Shown piece after piece: positions 8,952 to 17,391 of a stretch of DNA of 64,000 bases; position 1 is the stretch's first letter; each line of letters begins with the position of its first letter. The DNA is from Clostridium sartagoforme. GTDB taxonomy: Bacteria; Bacillota; Clostridia; Clostridiales; Clostridiaceae. The notes beneath the pieces are model-generated. The model was not told the origin of the DNA, did not search any database, and was given only the letters and a program-made list of their open reading frames with translations. The DNA is taken from NCBI RefSeq assembly GCF_004794105.1, contig NZ_SRYR01000004.1, positions 124,001-188,000 of the forward strand, in the 5' to 3' direction. The translations under genes and the position numbers were made by a program.

Positions 8952-9431
8952 ATGTTAATGGAAGAAGCTACTCCTGAAAAGATTAATGAGTGGAAGGGGA
9001 TTTGGAAGGAATATAAAAATATATTAGTTTCAAATAGAAGGACTGGTGAAGAGCTTATTAAATATATAAAGGAAAGATATATTTTAAGAGAGCTAAATGA
9101 TAAAAAGGCAAAAGAAATTGTAAAAAGTAATATTCTAAAGAATAGAGTATATGCAAATAAATTATCAGAGGGACAGTCACCTAAGATACTTACTTTCATT
9201 GTTGAAAATAGAGATGAAGGCTGTTGTTTATATGAAAAGCAAGATGATATATATAACGGCACAGAAATCTTTATTGGAGTAGATATTGAGTCAGGTTTTT
9301 TCCATGTAGAGGGAAGTAGCCTACTTAGGGATGAACTTATGGCCTTTAAAGGACTAGATGAGGAAGAGATACAGAATTATTTTTCTGTAGCTATGTACAT
9401 TTTAAGTTTGAAAAGGTTTCAAATTATATAA
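8952..9431 (+). CDS. Hypothetical soluble protein
   Basis: About 159 residues, acidic, no signal peptide or membrane segment, family not recognised. The N-terminal half is rich in charged helices (PEKINEWKGIWKEYKNIL), the centre has GCCLYEKQDDIYNGTEIFIG with adjacent cysteines, and the C-terminus is helical (GLDEEEIQNYFSVAMYILS). AGAGGTG lies 8 bases before ATG 8952; a TTG nine codons upstream has no ribosome site. Start and coding status are well supported; function cannot be inferred. Confidence 0.75.
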   Translation: MLMEEATPEKINEWKGIWKEYKNILVSNRRTGEELIKYIKERYILRELNDKKAKEIVKSNILKNRVYANKLSEGQSPKILTFIVENRDEGCCLYEKQDDIYNGTEIFIGVDIESGFFHVEGSSLLRDELMAFKGLDEEEIQNYFSVAMYILSLKRFQII

Positions 9432-9653
9432 GACAAAGTCTGTAGTTGAATATAGCTTTATAAATATAGGTTAATAGACATATTTTTTAATAGAGTATTA
9501 TAGATGTAAGTAGTTAGTATAGATAGAGACTAATACCTACATCTATTTTTATGTTTTTTATAAAATAAATGTAGATAAAACTGTATCAAAACATGTTATA
9601 ATTAGCATATAAAGGATGGTATAAGAACTTTATAAAAATAAGGGGGAAATTAC

Positions 9654-9827
9654 ATGAAGAATAGTGGAAAGGTTTTATTAGGTCTAGCTTTAGTTATAGG
9701 TGGAGTAGCTGCAGCAGCAGTTATATCAAAGAAGGTTAATGAGGGTGAATTTGACTGTCTTTGTAAGTGCTGCAGAGGTGATGAAGAAGAAGTTGTAAGA
9801 GAAGAAGAAACAATAACCGAGGAATAG
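9654..9827 (+). CDS. Small membrane-anchored protein with cysteine cluster
   Basis: 57 codons after a strong AAGGGGGAAA ribosome site. Layout: short basic start, a Gly/Ala-rich hydrophobic helix (residues 7-24, LLGLALVIGGVAAAAVIS), then CLCKCC (residues 35-40) and a Glu-rich tail. The cysteine group could bind a metal or be acylated, but no family is recognised. The surrounding DNA (9432-9653 and 9828-10065) holds only AT-rich sequence with no gene visible. Resembles the 53-residue protein at 10753 in plan but not in sequence. Confidence 0.65.
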   Translation: MKNSGKVLLGLALVIGGVAAAAVISKKVNEGEFDCLCKCCRGDEEEVVREEETITEE

Positions 9828-10065
9828 ATATCAAAATATTAAATAGTAACTATATAATATAAAAGTAAAGTAATGTTTAATGAAATATATTAGGTATATG
9901 GAGTTTTACTTAAGGATAAATTCAAAAAATACATTAATATAAGATGAATATAGGGATATATAAAGGGCTGAATAATAGTCTTTTATATATCTTTATTTAT
10001 TTGTAAAAAATGGTTGTAATATAAAAATAGTAATCTGTATAATTATTTTAAGGGGGAAGGTATAA

Positions 10066-10599
10066 ATGGAAGTGAGAATTGAGACAAAGGATTTAATTTT
10101 AAGAAAAGTAGAAATTAAGGATAAGGAGGTACTTCATAAGATAAGAAATGAAGATCATATATTAAAATGGATGCCTGATTGGAAAAGTACTGAAGAAAGA
10201 ACAGAAGAGTGGATAGTTGCATTAACTAATTTTTATGATAAACAGAAACCAGGAGATTTATGGTGCCAGTTAGTAATAGAGAGAAAAGTAGATGGTGCTG
10301 TAATGGGGATTATTGCTTTACAGAGTAAAGAAGAGGTAAACAATGAGACTGAAATAGCTTATTTTATTTCTGAAAAATATACTGGGAAAGGGTATATGAA
10401 GCAAGCAGCTGAAGCTATATTAGATTGGGGAATTAATTATATTAATCTTCCTTTTGTTATGGCTATTGTTGAAGTAGATAATTATCCTTCGCAGAAGGTT
10501 GTAGAAGGAATAGGATTTAAAAAGATAGATTCTAGAATGATACTTAATAGTGGCGAAATTAGTGAAAAACCTTTTTATTATTATAGATATTATAAATAA
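10066..10599 (+). CDS. GNAT family N-acetyltransferase (RimJ/RimL type)
   Basis: 177 residues of the Acetyltransf_3 class, using acetyl-CoA to acetylate an amine, possibly of a ribosomal protein, peptide or drug. The N-terminus IETKDLILRKVEIKDKE is typical; EIAYFISEKYTGKGYMKQA carries the acetyl-CoA pyrophosphate-binding loop; NYPSQKVVEGIGFKK is the usual C-terminal signature. AGGGGGAAGG lies before the ATG. Monocistronic. Substrate unknown. Confidence 0.88.
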   Translation: MEVRIETKDLILRKVEIKDKEVLHKIRNEDHILKWMPDWKSTEERTEEWIVALTNFYDKQKPGDLWCQLVIERKVDGAVMGIIALQSKEEVNNETEIAYFISEKYTGKGYMKQAAEAILDWGINYINLPFVMAIVEVDNYPSQKVVEGIGFKKIDSRMILNSGEISEKPFYYYRYYK

Positions 10600-10752
10600 T
10601 ATAATAGTTAATTTAATAAATGTAGATTTATTTAGAATATGTAGAGTTATTTAATTGTTATTAGTAAGTAGAAACTATGAATATTAATATGGATAATAAT
10701 GTATATTCATATGATATAATTGTTTTATAGTATTATAAGGGATGTGAAATTT

Positions 10753-10914
10753 ATGAATGAAAAGGAAAAGAAGTTATTAGTATTATCATGCTTTTTAGGT
10801 GGAGTTGTAGCTGGGTTTTTACTTGCACCTATAAGAAAGGGTATATACTGTGGCAATAATAATGGAAGTAGTATTTCAAATGCTGGAAATAATATCTCAA
10901 ACTCTTATAAATAA
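10753..10914 (+). CDS. Small membrane protein, unknown
   Basis: 53 residues after AAGGGATGTG. One hydrophobic helix (about 8-25, LLVLSCFLGGVVAGFLLAP) resembling the helix of YtxH-like proteins, then KGIYCG and an Asn/Ser-rich tail. A longer frame from 10720 has no ribosome site. No recognised family or role. Confidence 0.6.
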   Translation: MNEKEKKLLVLSCFLGGVVAGFLLAPIRKGIYCGNNNGSSISNAGNNISNSYK

Positions 10915-10992
10915 TTGCTTATGTAAATATGACACTGAAATCAATGACTAAGGTATCTAGATAGTATTTATAAATACAAAGGAGACTTAAGT

Positions 10993-11493
10993 ATGGAAAG
11001 AGTTATAATTATAGGATGTGGGGGAAGTGGTAAATCCACATTATCAAGGATTTTATCTGAAAAAACTGATTTGCCAGTGGTACACCTAGACAAGTTATTT
11101 TGGAAAGAAGGCTGGATAAACATACCTAGGGAAGAATTTAATATCTTACTTATGAAAGAATTAGAGAAGGATAATTGGATTATAGATGGTAATTATGATA
11201 GAACCCTAGAAGCGAGAATTAAAAGGTGTGACACTATAATATATTTAGATTATCCAAGAAGAACTTCTTTATTTGGAGTAATAAAAAGAGTTTTATCTAG
11301 CTATGGAAAAGTTCGTCCAGATATGGCAGATGGATGTCCAGAAAGAATTGATTTAGATTTTATTAAATGGATATGGAATTTCAATAAAGAACATAGAGAT
11401 AAATTTTATAAGATTATTGAAGAACAAAAAGATAAAGAGATATACATATTTACAAAGAGAAAAGAATGCAATAAATTTATAAAAACATTATAA
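10993..11493 (+). CDS. P-loop kinase-like protein (FlaR/topology-modulation type)
   Basis: 166 residues. The Walker A motif IIGCGGSGKSTLS lies at the N-terminus; HLDKLFWKEGW and WIIDGNYDRTLEARI are characteristic of the small adenylate-kinase-like proteins annotated as DNA topology modulation protein FlaR. The lid region has RPDMADGCPERIDLDFIKWIWNF. Probably a nucleoside or small-molecule kinase; the DNA-topology name rests on old genetics and should be read with caution. The tiny gene after it begins 3 bases past the stop, so the two are likely cotranscribed. Confidence 0.82.
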   Translation: MERVIIIGCGGSGKSTLSRILSEKTDLPVVHLDKLFWKEGWINIPREEFNILLMKELEKDNWIIDGNYDRTLEARIKRCDTIIYLDYPRRTSLFGVIKRVLSSYGKVRPDMADGCPERIDLDFIKWIWNFNKEHRDKFYKIIEEQKDKEIYIFTKRKECNKFIKTL

Positions 11494-11496
11494 GGG

Positions 11497-11670
11497 GTGG
11501 GAAATATATTAGGATTTGGTGTAATAGGATCAATAATTTTCTTTACTATATTATTCTATATAATAAGAACAGCAGTAGAAGATGGAGTACTATATGCTCT
11601 GAAAAAGTATGATAGAGAAAAAGAAAGACAGAGACTTATAGAAGATGACGAGGATGAAGAAGAATTTTAG
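11497..11670 (+). CDS. Small single-span membrane protein with non-ATG start
   Basis: 57 codons if read from GTG at 11497, immediately after the kinase gene. The conserved part begins ILGFGVIGSIIFFTILFYII, then RTAVEDGV and a strongly charged tail rich in Glu, Asp and Lys. The GTG lies inside the AAGGGGTGG ribosome site; the position with ideal spacing is ATA at 11506, where an ATG would give MLGFG. So either GTG is used with poor spacing or ATG has mutated to ATA. It is paralogous to the broken gene at 6894-7052. Function unknown. Confidence 0.55.
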   Translation: MGNILGFGVIGSIIFFTILFYIIRTAVEDGVLYALKKYDREKERQRLIEDDEDEEEF

Positions 11671-11678
11671 AATTAATC

Positions 11679-12044
11679 TTGTAGATGAAATTATGTTAAA
11701 GGATGAGATTCATACGAGCTGAATTTCAATGATTGTTTTTGTATGTAGCACATTGTAATAAAATCTGAAATTTAATTATTAATGTGATAGATTCTTTTTT
11801 AGGTATTTTAAATATAGAGTTAGTAGGAAATATAAATATAATATGTGAAATAAGCATATAGCGAAAAATTAGAAGTTCTTGGTGAAGTAAAAGCTGCTAG
11901 GCCTTAGAGTTGTTGGTTTGTCTGAGCGTAGTCGAGTTCTACCAAAACTCTTGGCCTAGTAGTTTTTACGAGCCTAGAACTTCTTTTTGCAGCTATTCAG
12001 CTTATGGAGCATATTCTATTTATATTTGCCGTTATATTCACATT
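11679..12044 (+). repeat. Composite palindromic repeat, copy 1
   Basis: The intergenic stretch between the small protein and the GGCT-like gene. It holds a small hairpin (about 11708-11731, ending GAGCTGAATTTC) and a 200-bp imperfect palindrome 11828-12027, whose outer 18-bp arms match at 17 of 18 positions (AAATATAAATATAATATG against the complement of CATATTCTATTTATATTT). The core 11852-11992 is closely similar to 50546-50687 in the opposite orientation; homology continues into the flanks (GCCGTTATATTCACATT on the right). A shorter relative lies at 44592-44680. No protein coding seen. Likely a non-autonomous mobile or RNA-hairpin repeat. Confidence 0.8.
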
Positions 12045-12051
12045 TTTAATG

Positions 12052-12483
12052 CTACTTTGAATTTAGCATGTAATCCTTCCAGTCACCATTTTCTATGTAA
12101 ATGGCTTCTTCTTTGAATTTTGGATCTATATCCTTATTATAAAAATAAGAATAACAATCTTCATAGCTTTCATCATCAGTTAATTTAACTTTTACAAGTT
12201 TTCTTGAGTATTCATTATTTGGGTTTCCTTCGCCTAAGAAACCTTCCATTTCATCCATGGCTTTTAATGTTGAATCGTAATTTTCAAGTTCAACTACTTC
12301 ACCAACTACAGTATTATTTCCAGGAAATACTGCTGGATAACCTTTATAAGGCATATGGTATAAATCAAAGCCAGTTATTTCAGCAGGTCTTATAGACTTA
12401 ATCTTTCCCTTTAAATAAATATCATAGTTAAAGAAGCCTTCTCTTAAACTGCCATAGACAAAGATATTTGCTTTTTTAGTCAT
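12052..12483 (-). CDS. Gamma-glutamylcyclotransferase-like protein (GGCT/AIG2 fold)
   Basis: 143 residues. IFVYGSLREGFFN at the N-terminus is the substrate-binding YGSLR motif of the GGCT fold, and MDEMEGF holds the expected catalytic Glu. Enzymes of this fold release 5-oxoproline from gamma-glutamyl amines or peptides. Its ATG overlaps the stop of pcp (TAATG), showing translational coupling. Position in an operon with pyroglutamyl peptidase and a DUF969/DUF979 membrane pair supports a role in 5-oxoproline metabolism. Actual substrate not predictable. Confidence 0.85.
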   Translation of the reverse strand: MTKKANIFVYGSLREGFFNYDIYLKGKIKSIRPAEITGFDLYHMPYKGYPAVFPGNNTVVGEVVELENYDSTLKAMDEMEGFLGEGNPNNEYSRKLVKVKLTDDESYEDCYSYFYNKDIDPKFKEEAIYIENGDWKDYMLNSK

Positions 12484-13124
12484 TAGCAGATAGTTCCACC
12501 TACAGTTTTTATATCTGATGAATTTTCTATGATTGCTTTTATGCTAAGTTCTAAGCCTTTTGCTATATCATCTATAGACATAGATGGAGTGTTAGGCTTT
12601 GTAGTTACTTGAGATGGAATATAAGGAACGTGTATAAATCCACCTCTTATATTTGGATACTTCTTATCTACTAAGTATAGAATTCCATACATAACATGGT
12701 TACATACAAATGTACCAGCACTATTTGAAACTGAAGCTGGAATACCATTATCAGTCATTTCTTTAACCATAGCCTTTATAGGTAGATTAGAGAAGTATGC
12801 AGCTTCACCATCTTCATATATTGATATATCGATAGGTTGATTACCTTCATTATCTTTAATTCTTGCATCATCCATATTAATAGCAACTCTTTCAGGTGTT
12901 ACTCCGAATCTTCCACCAGCTTGGCCTACAGATATTACTACGTCTGGATTATGTTTTTCTATATTTTCTTCAATTTTTTCTAGAGATTTTCTAAATACAG
13001 TTGGTATTTCTATTTTTATAACTTCTTGTCCTAAAATAGTATCAGGTAATTTCTTTACAGCCTCTAAAGCTGGATTTATATTTTCTCCACCAAATGGATC
13101 AAATCCTGTAATTAATATTTTCAT
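12483..13124 (-). CDS. pcp: Pyrrolidone-carboxylate peptidase (pyroglutamyl peptidase I)
   Basis: 213 residues, peptidase family C15. It removes N-terminal pyroglutamate from peptides in the cytoplasm. Motifs are [15 protein letters not shown] at the N-terminus, [16 protein letters not shown] with the catalytic Glu, [15 protein letters not shown] with the nucleophile Cys, and [10 protein letters not shown] with the catalytic His. AAAGGAGG lies upstream. Third gene of the DUF969-DUF979-pcp-GGCT operon; the four genes are separated by 12, 21 and -1 bases, so cotranscription is near certain. Confidence 0.95.
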   Translation of the reverse strand: MKILITGFDPFGGENINPALEAVKKLPDTILGQEVIKIEIPTVFRKSLEKIEENIEKHNPDVVISVGQAGGRFGVTPERVAINMDDARIKDNEGNQPIDISIYEDGEAAYFSNLPIKAMVKEMTDNGIPASVSNSAGTFVCNHVMYGILYLVDKKYPNIRGGFIHVPYIPSQVTTKPNTPSMSIDDIAKGLELSIKAIIENSSDIKTVGGTIC

Positions 13125-13145
13125 TCTATAATCCTCCTTTATGTA

Positions 13146-14075
13146 CTAAAATGCTAAGAAGTACATTAATGGTATATGAATTGCAAGTAAAACTATTGCA
13201 AATATTGCTTGTGCCTTTATAACTGCATTCTTATCCTTAGTTTCTAATAAAGCTACTGGTAATACATTAAAGTTCGCTGCCATTGGAGTTAATAAAGTTC
13301 CGCAGAATCCAGCTGTCATAGCTAGAGCAGAAGCCATTATTGGATCAGCACCTTGAGCAAAAACAAAAGGAACACCAATACCAACAGTAATAACTGAAAA
13401 TGCAGCAAAAGCATTACCCATAATAGCAGTAAATAAAGCCATTCCAACGCAGTAAGCAGTTATTCCTACTAATATATTACCTTCTGGAATAACGCTTGAA
13501 ATCATACTAGATATAATATCACCAACTCCAGCTGCTGTGAATAATGCACCAAGAGCAGCAAGTAATTGAGGTAATATTGCAGTAGCTCCAACAGATTGGA
13601 ACATTCTATTACTATCTTCTAAGAACTCAGTAGGTTTAGCTTTTGTAATGATAAATGTAACTATTAAAGCCATTATTGCAGCGATACCTACAGCAGCAAC
13701 ACCTGAGATTGGTGTGAATTGAGCAATAAGTAATGCAACTAAAGCAATTATTAATGAAGGAATAAAGATTTTTATCCCAATTTTATTTGCTTTTAAGCTT
13801 GCAAAAGTACTATCTAACTGTTTTATAGTGCCAATATTAATTTGATTAAAGGCAGCTAAAACACCTATGACTACAATAAGTAAACCAGAGATAACTGGAG
13901 GAATAAATTCTCCTAATATAAAGATAACACCAAGTATTCCCCAGAATAATGCAGTACCGTATTTAGTTTTATGATTTTTATCTTTTAAAGTAAACATCAT
14001 AGTAAGTATAAAGAATAAACCAACCATAATGTAGAATATTTCTAATAGTATATTTGAAAATGCCTTAATATCCAT
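13146..14075 (-). CDS. DUF979 family membrane protein, transporter subunit candidate
   Basis: 309 residues with about nine hydrophobic segments. DUF979 proteins are regularly encoded between a DUF969 protein and pcp in Firmicutes. Small-residue-rich segments such as GNAFAAFSVITVGIGVP and ALAMTAGFCGTLLTPMAANFN resemble the re-entrant regions of ion-coupled carboxylate transporters. With DUF969 it probably forms a two-protein permease, plausibly for 5-oxoproline or pyroglutamyl peptides (inference from neighbours only). AGGAAG lies upstream of ATG. Confidence 0.8.
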   Translation of the reverse strand: MDIKAFSNILLEIFYIMVGLFFILTMMFTLKDKNHKTKYGTALFWGILGVIFILGEFIPPVISGLLIVVIGVLAAFNQINIGTIKQLDSTFASLKANKIGIKIFIPSLIIALVALLIAQFTPISGVAAVGIAAIMALIVTFIITKAKPTEFLEDSNRMFQSVGATAILPQLLAALGALFTAAGVGDIISSMISSVIPEGNILVGITAYCVGMALFTAIMGNAFAAFSVITVGIGVPFVFAQGADPIMASALAMTAGFCGTLLTPMAANFNVLPVALLETKDKNAVIKAQAIFAIVLLAIHIPLMYFLAF

Positions 14076-14087
14076 ATGTCTTCCTAC

Positions 14088-14753
14088 CTATTTTTTATAT
14101 TTTTTAGCAAGTTTTTTATCTAATAAATAATTTTGAATAACTCCTAGAATAAAAGCTATTAAAGCTACTGGAATTGAAGCTTTAGCAATTTGTAATGTAT
14201 CAATATTACCATATCCAAGAGTTTCTAGAGTACCTGCAATAAGTAACACACCTGAGTTTGCTAAGAAAACATTTTGACCAAAGAAGTTACCATAGTTATC
14301 AGCAGCTGCTGAATTAGCTTTAATTAAATCTTCATCTTCTTCTTTAAGTTCACCGCATTTTGCAATGGCTGCACCTTGAGCCATTGGATTTATTAATGGT
14401 CTTACAAACTGAGGGTGACCACCTAGTTTAACTCCCATAGCAGCAGCTACTTGTCTAATAAATAAATATCCGGAAATAAGTTTACCCGTTGATAATCCTT
14501 TTACTTTTTCTATTAACATAATTGCTTTTTCTTTTAATCCATATCTTTCACATAAACCTATTACTGGTAATGTTAAAAGGAATAAGCTCATTTCTCTTTT
14601 TTGTACAAAAGTTTCACCTAAAGTTGTAAGTATTTCAGAAATGCTCATATCCGCAATTAATCCAGTTGCAATACCAGAAACAATTACTACTGCAATTGTA
14701 TTAAATTTAAGTGCAAATCCTACTATAATTATTAGTATTCCTATCAATGCCAT
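14088..14753 (-). CDS. DUF969 family membrane protein, transporter subunit candidate
   Basis: 221 residues with about six hydrophobic segments; first gene of the pyroglutamate operon. Conserved-looking loops include KLGGHPQFVRPLINPMAQGA and NSAAADNYGNFFGQNVFLAN, which carry polar residues within the membrane region and fit a solute path. Twelve bases separate it from DUF979. GAAAGGA lies 10 bases before ATG. Together the pair looks like a split transporter of the ion-coupled type; direction and substrate are inferred. Confidence 0.8.
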   Translation of the reverse strand: MALIGILIIIVGFALKFNTIAVVIVSGIATGLIADMSISEILTTLGETFVQKREMSLFLLTLPVIGLCERYGLKEKAIMLIEKVKGLSTGKLISGYLFIRQVAAAMGVKLGGHPQFVRPLINPMAQGAAIAKCGELKEEDEDLIKANSAAADNYGNFFGQNVFLANSGVLLIAGTLETLGYGNIDTLQIAKASIPVALIAFILGVIQNYLLDKKLAKKYKK

Positions 14754-15030
14754 TATTATCGAATCCTTTCGAATTTTGTTGTTTTTTGAATATTAATTTT
14801 ATTATATATGCATTTTTATAAAAAATCTATAGTAAAATTTGATAATTTATACAAAAAACTGTTTTAAAAATACAAATCAAATAATTGTTTTATAAGATTT
14901 TTAAGTGTAAATATTAGCAACAGTGATAAATTAAGTGCTATAAATAAAAGTTTATTTAATTAAATTTATTTCAGGTTGAATTATTAAAACTTAGGAAGAT
15001 TTTTCTAAAAAAAATTTTTTCTAAAAAACA

Positions 15031-15059
15031 TTTACATTTAATTTTTACTATGATATGAT
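15031..15059 (+). promoter_or_regulatory. Sigma-A promoter of ptsG
   Basis: TTTACA (15031-15036), 17-bp spacer, TATGAT (15054-15059). Transcription would start near 15066, just before the RAT element. The rest of 14754-15030 is AT-rich divergent promoter DNA without a recognisable gene. Confidence 0.75.
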
Positions 15060-15079
15060 AAATGCATAATTTAAAAAGT

Positions 15080-15159
15080 AGTGTGTTACTGGTAAAGCAG
15101 GCAAGGACTAAAAATATTATAGATATAGCTATATCTATAAGTTTTGGGTCCTTTTTTTG
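15080..15159 (+). promoter_or_regulatory. Ribonucleic antiterminator (RAT) and overlapping terminator in ptsG leader
   Basis: GTGTGTTACTGGTAAAGCAG (15081-15100) plus GCAAGGAC is the RAT hairpin bound by BglG/GlcT-type antiterminators. Its 3' part (AGGAC, 15104-15108) is also the left arm of a terminator that closes with GTCCT and a T-run (to 15159); the terminator stem contains the palindrome TATAGATATAGCTATATC. Binding of phosphate-controlled antiterminator would allow ptsG expression when glucose is present. No antiterminator gene lies in the window. Confidence 0.88.
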
Positions 15160-15286
15160 TTTTTTAAGAAGGTTTTTATAATAACTTTAAGAAAATGTGT
15201 AAATAATAAGTTTGAAGAGTGGCAAACTACTGTAGTAATTTTATTTTTATTTATTATACAAATTTATATTAAAGGAGGAATTATAA

Positions 15287-16981
15287 ATGTTACAACAATT
15301 ACAAAGAATCGGTAAAGCAATAATGCTTCCGATAGCAGCGTTACCAATCGCAGGTATATTACTTGGAGTTGGTGGAGCTTTACTAGGAATTTCAGGATTA
15401 TCTAATCCACCAGCGGTTTATCAACCACTAATTGCTTTTGTTAATGTTCCAGTTGTTACTGCTATATTAACAATAATGAAAAATGTAGGTGATATTATAT
15501 TTGGAAACCTACCTTTACTATTTGCAGTAGGTGTTGCAGTTGGACTTGCTAAAAAAGATAAGGGAACTGCAGGATTAGCGTCAATATTTGGTTTCATAGT
15601 TATGAACCAAGTTATATCTTCAATGTTAGCATTAGGATTAACTCAATTAGGTGTTCTTACTCCAGATTCAGTTGGAGAATATGGAACTTATGTTACTACT
15701 AACTTAGGTATATTTACATTAAATATGTCAGTTTTCGGTGGAATTATTACAGGTATAGTTACAGCAATATTACACAATAAATATCATACAATACAATTAC
15801 CACAAGTTATTGGATTCTTCTCAGGATCAAGATTTGTTCCAATAGTAACTTCTTTAGCAATGGCAGTAGTTGGTGCTTTATTAGCATTTGCTTGGCCAGT
15901 AGTTCAAAATGGTATCGGAGTACTTTCAGAATTAGTTAGAAATGCAGGTGCAATAGGAACATTCTTCTATGGAGTTATTGAAAGAGCCTTAATTCCGTTT
16001 GGATTACACCACGTATTCTACACACCATTCTGGTATGGATCATTTGTTGAAGGACAAATATTAGTAGATGGTGCATGGCAAACAGTTGCAGGTGCTAATA
16101 CAGCTTACTTCGCTCAATTATCAAGCATGAGTAGCTTAGTAGGAGCTTCATCAGCAGATATGGCAAATATAGTTTCAGGAACAACAAGATTTATGGCTGG
16201 TAAATTCCCATTCATGATGTTTGGTCTTCCAGCAGCAGCTTTAGCTATGTATCACACAGCAGCTCCAGCTAAGAAAAAAGTTGTTGGTTCATTATTAGCA
16301 TCAGCAGCAGTAACAGCATTACTTACAGGTATAACTGAGCCATTAGAATTTACATTCTTATTCGTTGCACCAGTATTATATGGAGTTCACTGTGTATTAG
16401 CAGGTTTATCATTTATGTTAATGGATATACTAAATGTATTTATAGGTATGACATTCTCAGGTGGTTTAATAGACTTTACATTATTCGGTTTATTACCAGC
16501 AGGAGCAGGAGTTCCAACTAACTGGTTAAGATTAATCCTTGTAGGTATAGTTTATGCAGTAGTTTACTACTTCTTATTCTTATTCTTAATTAAGAAGTTT
16601 AACTTAAAAACTCCTGGTAGAGATGAAAGTGAAGAAGAAGTTAAGCTTTACTCAAAATCAGATTACCAAGCAAAAGCAGGTATTCCACAAGCTGATATAA
16701 ATGAAAAATCAGCAAAAAAAGCTGGAAAAGGAAATGAAATTCAAGAAACTGCACCAGCTGTATTAGCTGCTTTAGGTGGAGAAGAAAATATAGTTAGTGT
16801 CGATGCTTGTATCACAAGACTAAGAGTTGAAGTAAAAGATAAAGCAAATGTAAACAAAGATGAATTAAAAGCATTAGGGGCAGCAGGAGTAGTTGAAGTA
16901 GGTAATGGAATTCAAGCCATCTTTGGTGCAAAAGCAGATGCTTACAAAAATGAAATTAAAAATATTTTAGATATTGACTAA
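15287..16981 (+). CDS. ptsG: PTS glucose-type permease, EIICB
   Basis: 564 residues. The EIIC membrane domain (about 1-430) starts [20 protein letters not shown] and contains the [12 protein letters not shown] sugar-binding motif; after a charged linker comes an EIIB domain (about 485-564) with the phospho-cysteine C508 in [13 protein letters not shown]. No EIIA domain is attached, so phosphate must come from a separate EIIA. It imports and phosphorylates glucose or a close relative such as N-acetylglucosamine; the GlcT-like RAT leader favours glucose. AAAGGAGG precedes ATG. Confidence 0.92.
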   Translation: MLQQLQRIGKAIMLPIAALPIAGILLGVGGALLGISGLSNPPAVYQPLIAFVNVPVVTAILTIMKNVGDIIFGNLPLLFAVGVAVGLAKKDKGTAGLASIFGFIVMNQVISSMLALGLTQLGVLTPDSVGEYGTYVTTNLGIFTLNMSVFGGIITGIVTAILHNKYHTIQLPQVIGFFSGSRFVPIVTSLAMAVVGALLAFAWPVVQNGIGVLSELVRNAGAIGTFFYGVIERALIPFGLHHVFYTPFWYGSFVEGQILVDGAWQTVAGANTAYFAQLSSMSSLVGASSADMANIVSGTTRFMAGKFPFMMFGLPAAALAMYHTAAPAKKKVVGSLLASAAVTALLTGITEPLEFTFLFVAPVLYGVHCVLAGLSFMLMDILNVFIGMTFSGGLIDFTLFGLLPAGAGVPTNWLRLILVGIVYAVVYYFLFLFLIKKFNLKTPGRDESEEEVKLYSKSDYQAKAGIPQADINEKSAKKAGKGNEIQETAPAVLAALGGEENIVSVDACITRLRVEVKDKANVNKDELKALGAAGVVEVGNGIQAIFGAKADAYKNEIKNILDID

Positions 16982-17000
16982 TATAGTGATTTATATAAAT

Positions 17001-17037
17001 GTCGCTAACTCTTATAATGTGAGTTAGCGACTTTTTC
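17001..17037 (+). terminator. Terminator of ptsG
   Basis: Arms GTCGCTAACTC and GAGTTAGCGAC with a 9-nt loop followed by CTTTTTCT. Confidence 0.9.
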
Positions 17038-17040
17038 TAT

Positions 17041-17391
17041 AATAAAATTTTATGAAAAAGAATAATTAATAGATAAATGAAGTATAATAAACTTACATTA
17101 TTTTCAATAAGAATATGTATAGTGAGTTTATATATAAGTTATAATTAAGTTTTTACATTTTATGAAGTTTTATTTAGTGTTGAAAATAATTAATATATTA
17201 AGTTATCTAAACAACTTATATTTAAATTAAAAGATTGATTCTTTCAATTTAGATAATTTACTAAAGAATTATTTTTAGTTTATGATTATATAAAACTATA
17301 GAAGTAGATTATTAATTGAAAACTATATTATTTTTACTAAAGATATTTAAATAAAGGGTTTAATTGAGGACATTTTAATGGAGGTTATATA
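17041..17391 (+). other. AT-rich intergenic stretch upstream of the phosphoesterase gene
   Basis: No gene, hairpin or recognised operator seen. It presumably contains the promoter of the downstream gene, but several AT-rich hexamers fit equally well and none stands out. Confidence 0.5.

Noticed and set aside
8864..9262. Protein gene on the minus strand
   Set aside because: It is antiparallel to the hypothetical gene at 8952, has no ribosome site and has a low-complexity hydrophobic composition.
11679..12044. Insertion sequence
   Set aside because: No transposase frame; only non-coding palindromic DNA.
12204..12395. Small gene on the plus strand
   Set aside because: It lies opposite the GGCT-like gene in a shadow frame with no ribosome site.
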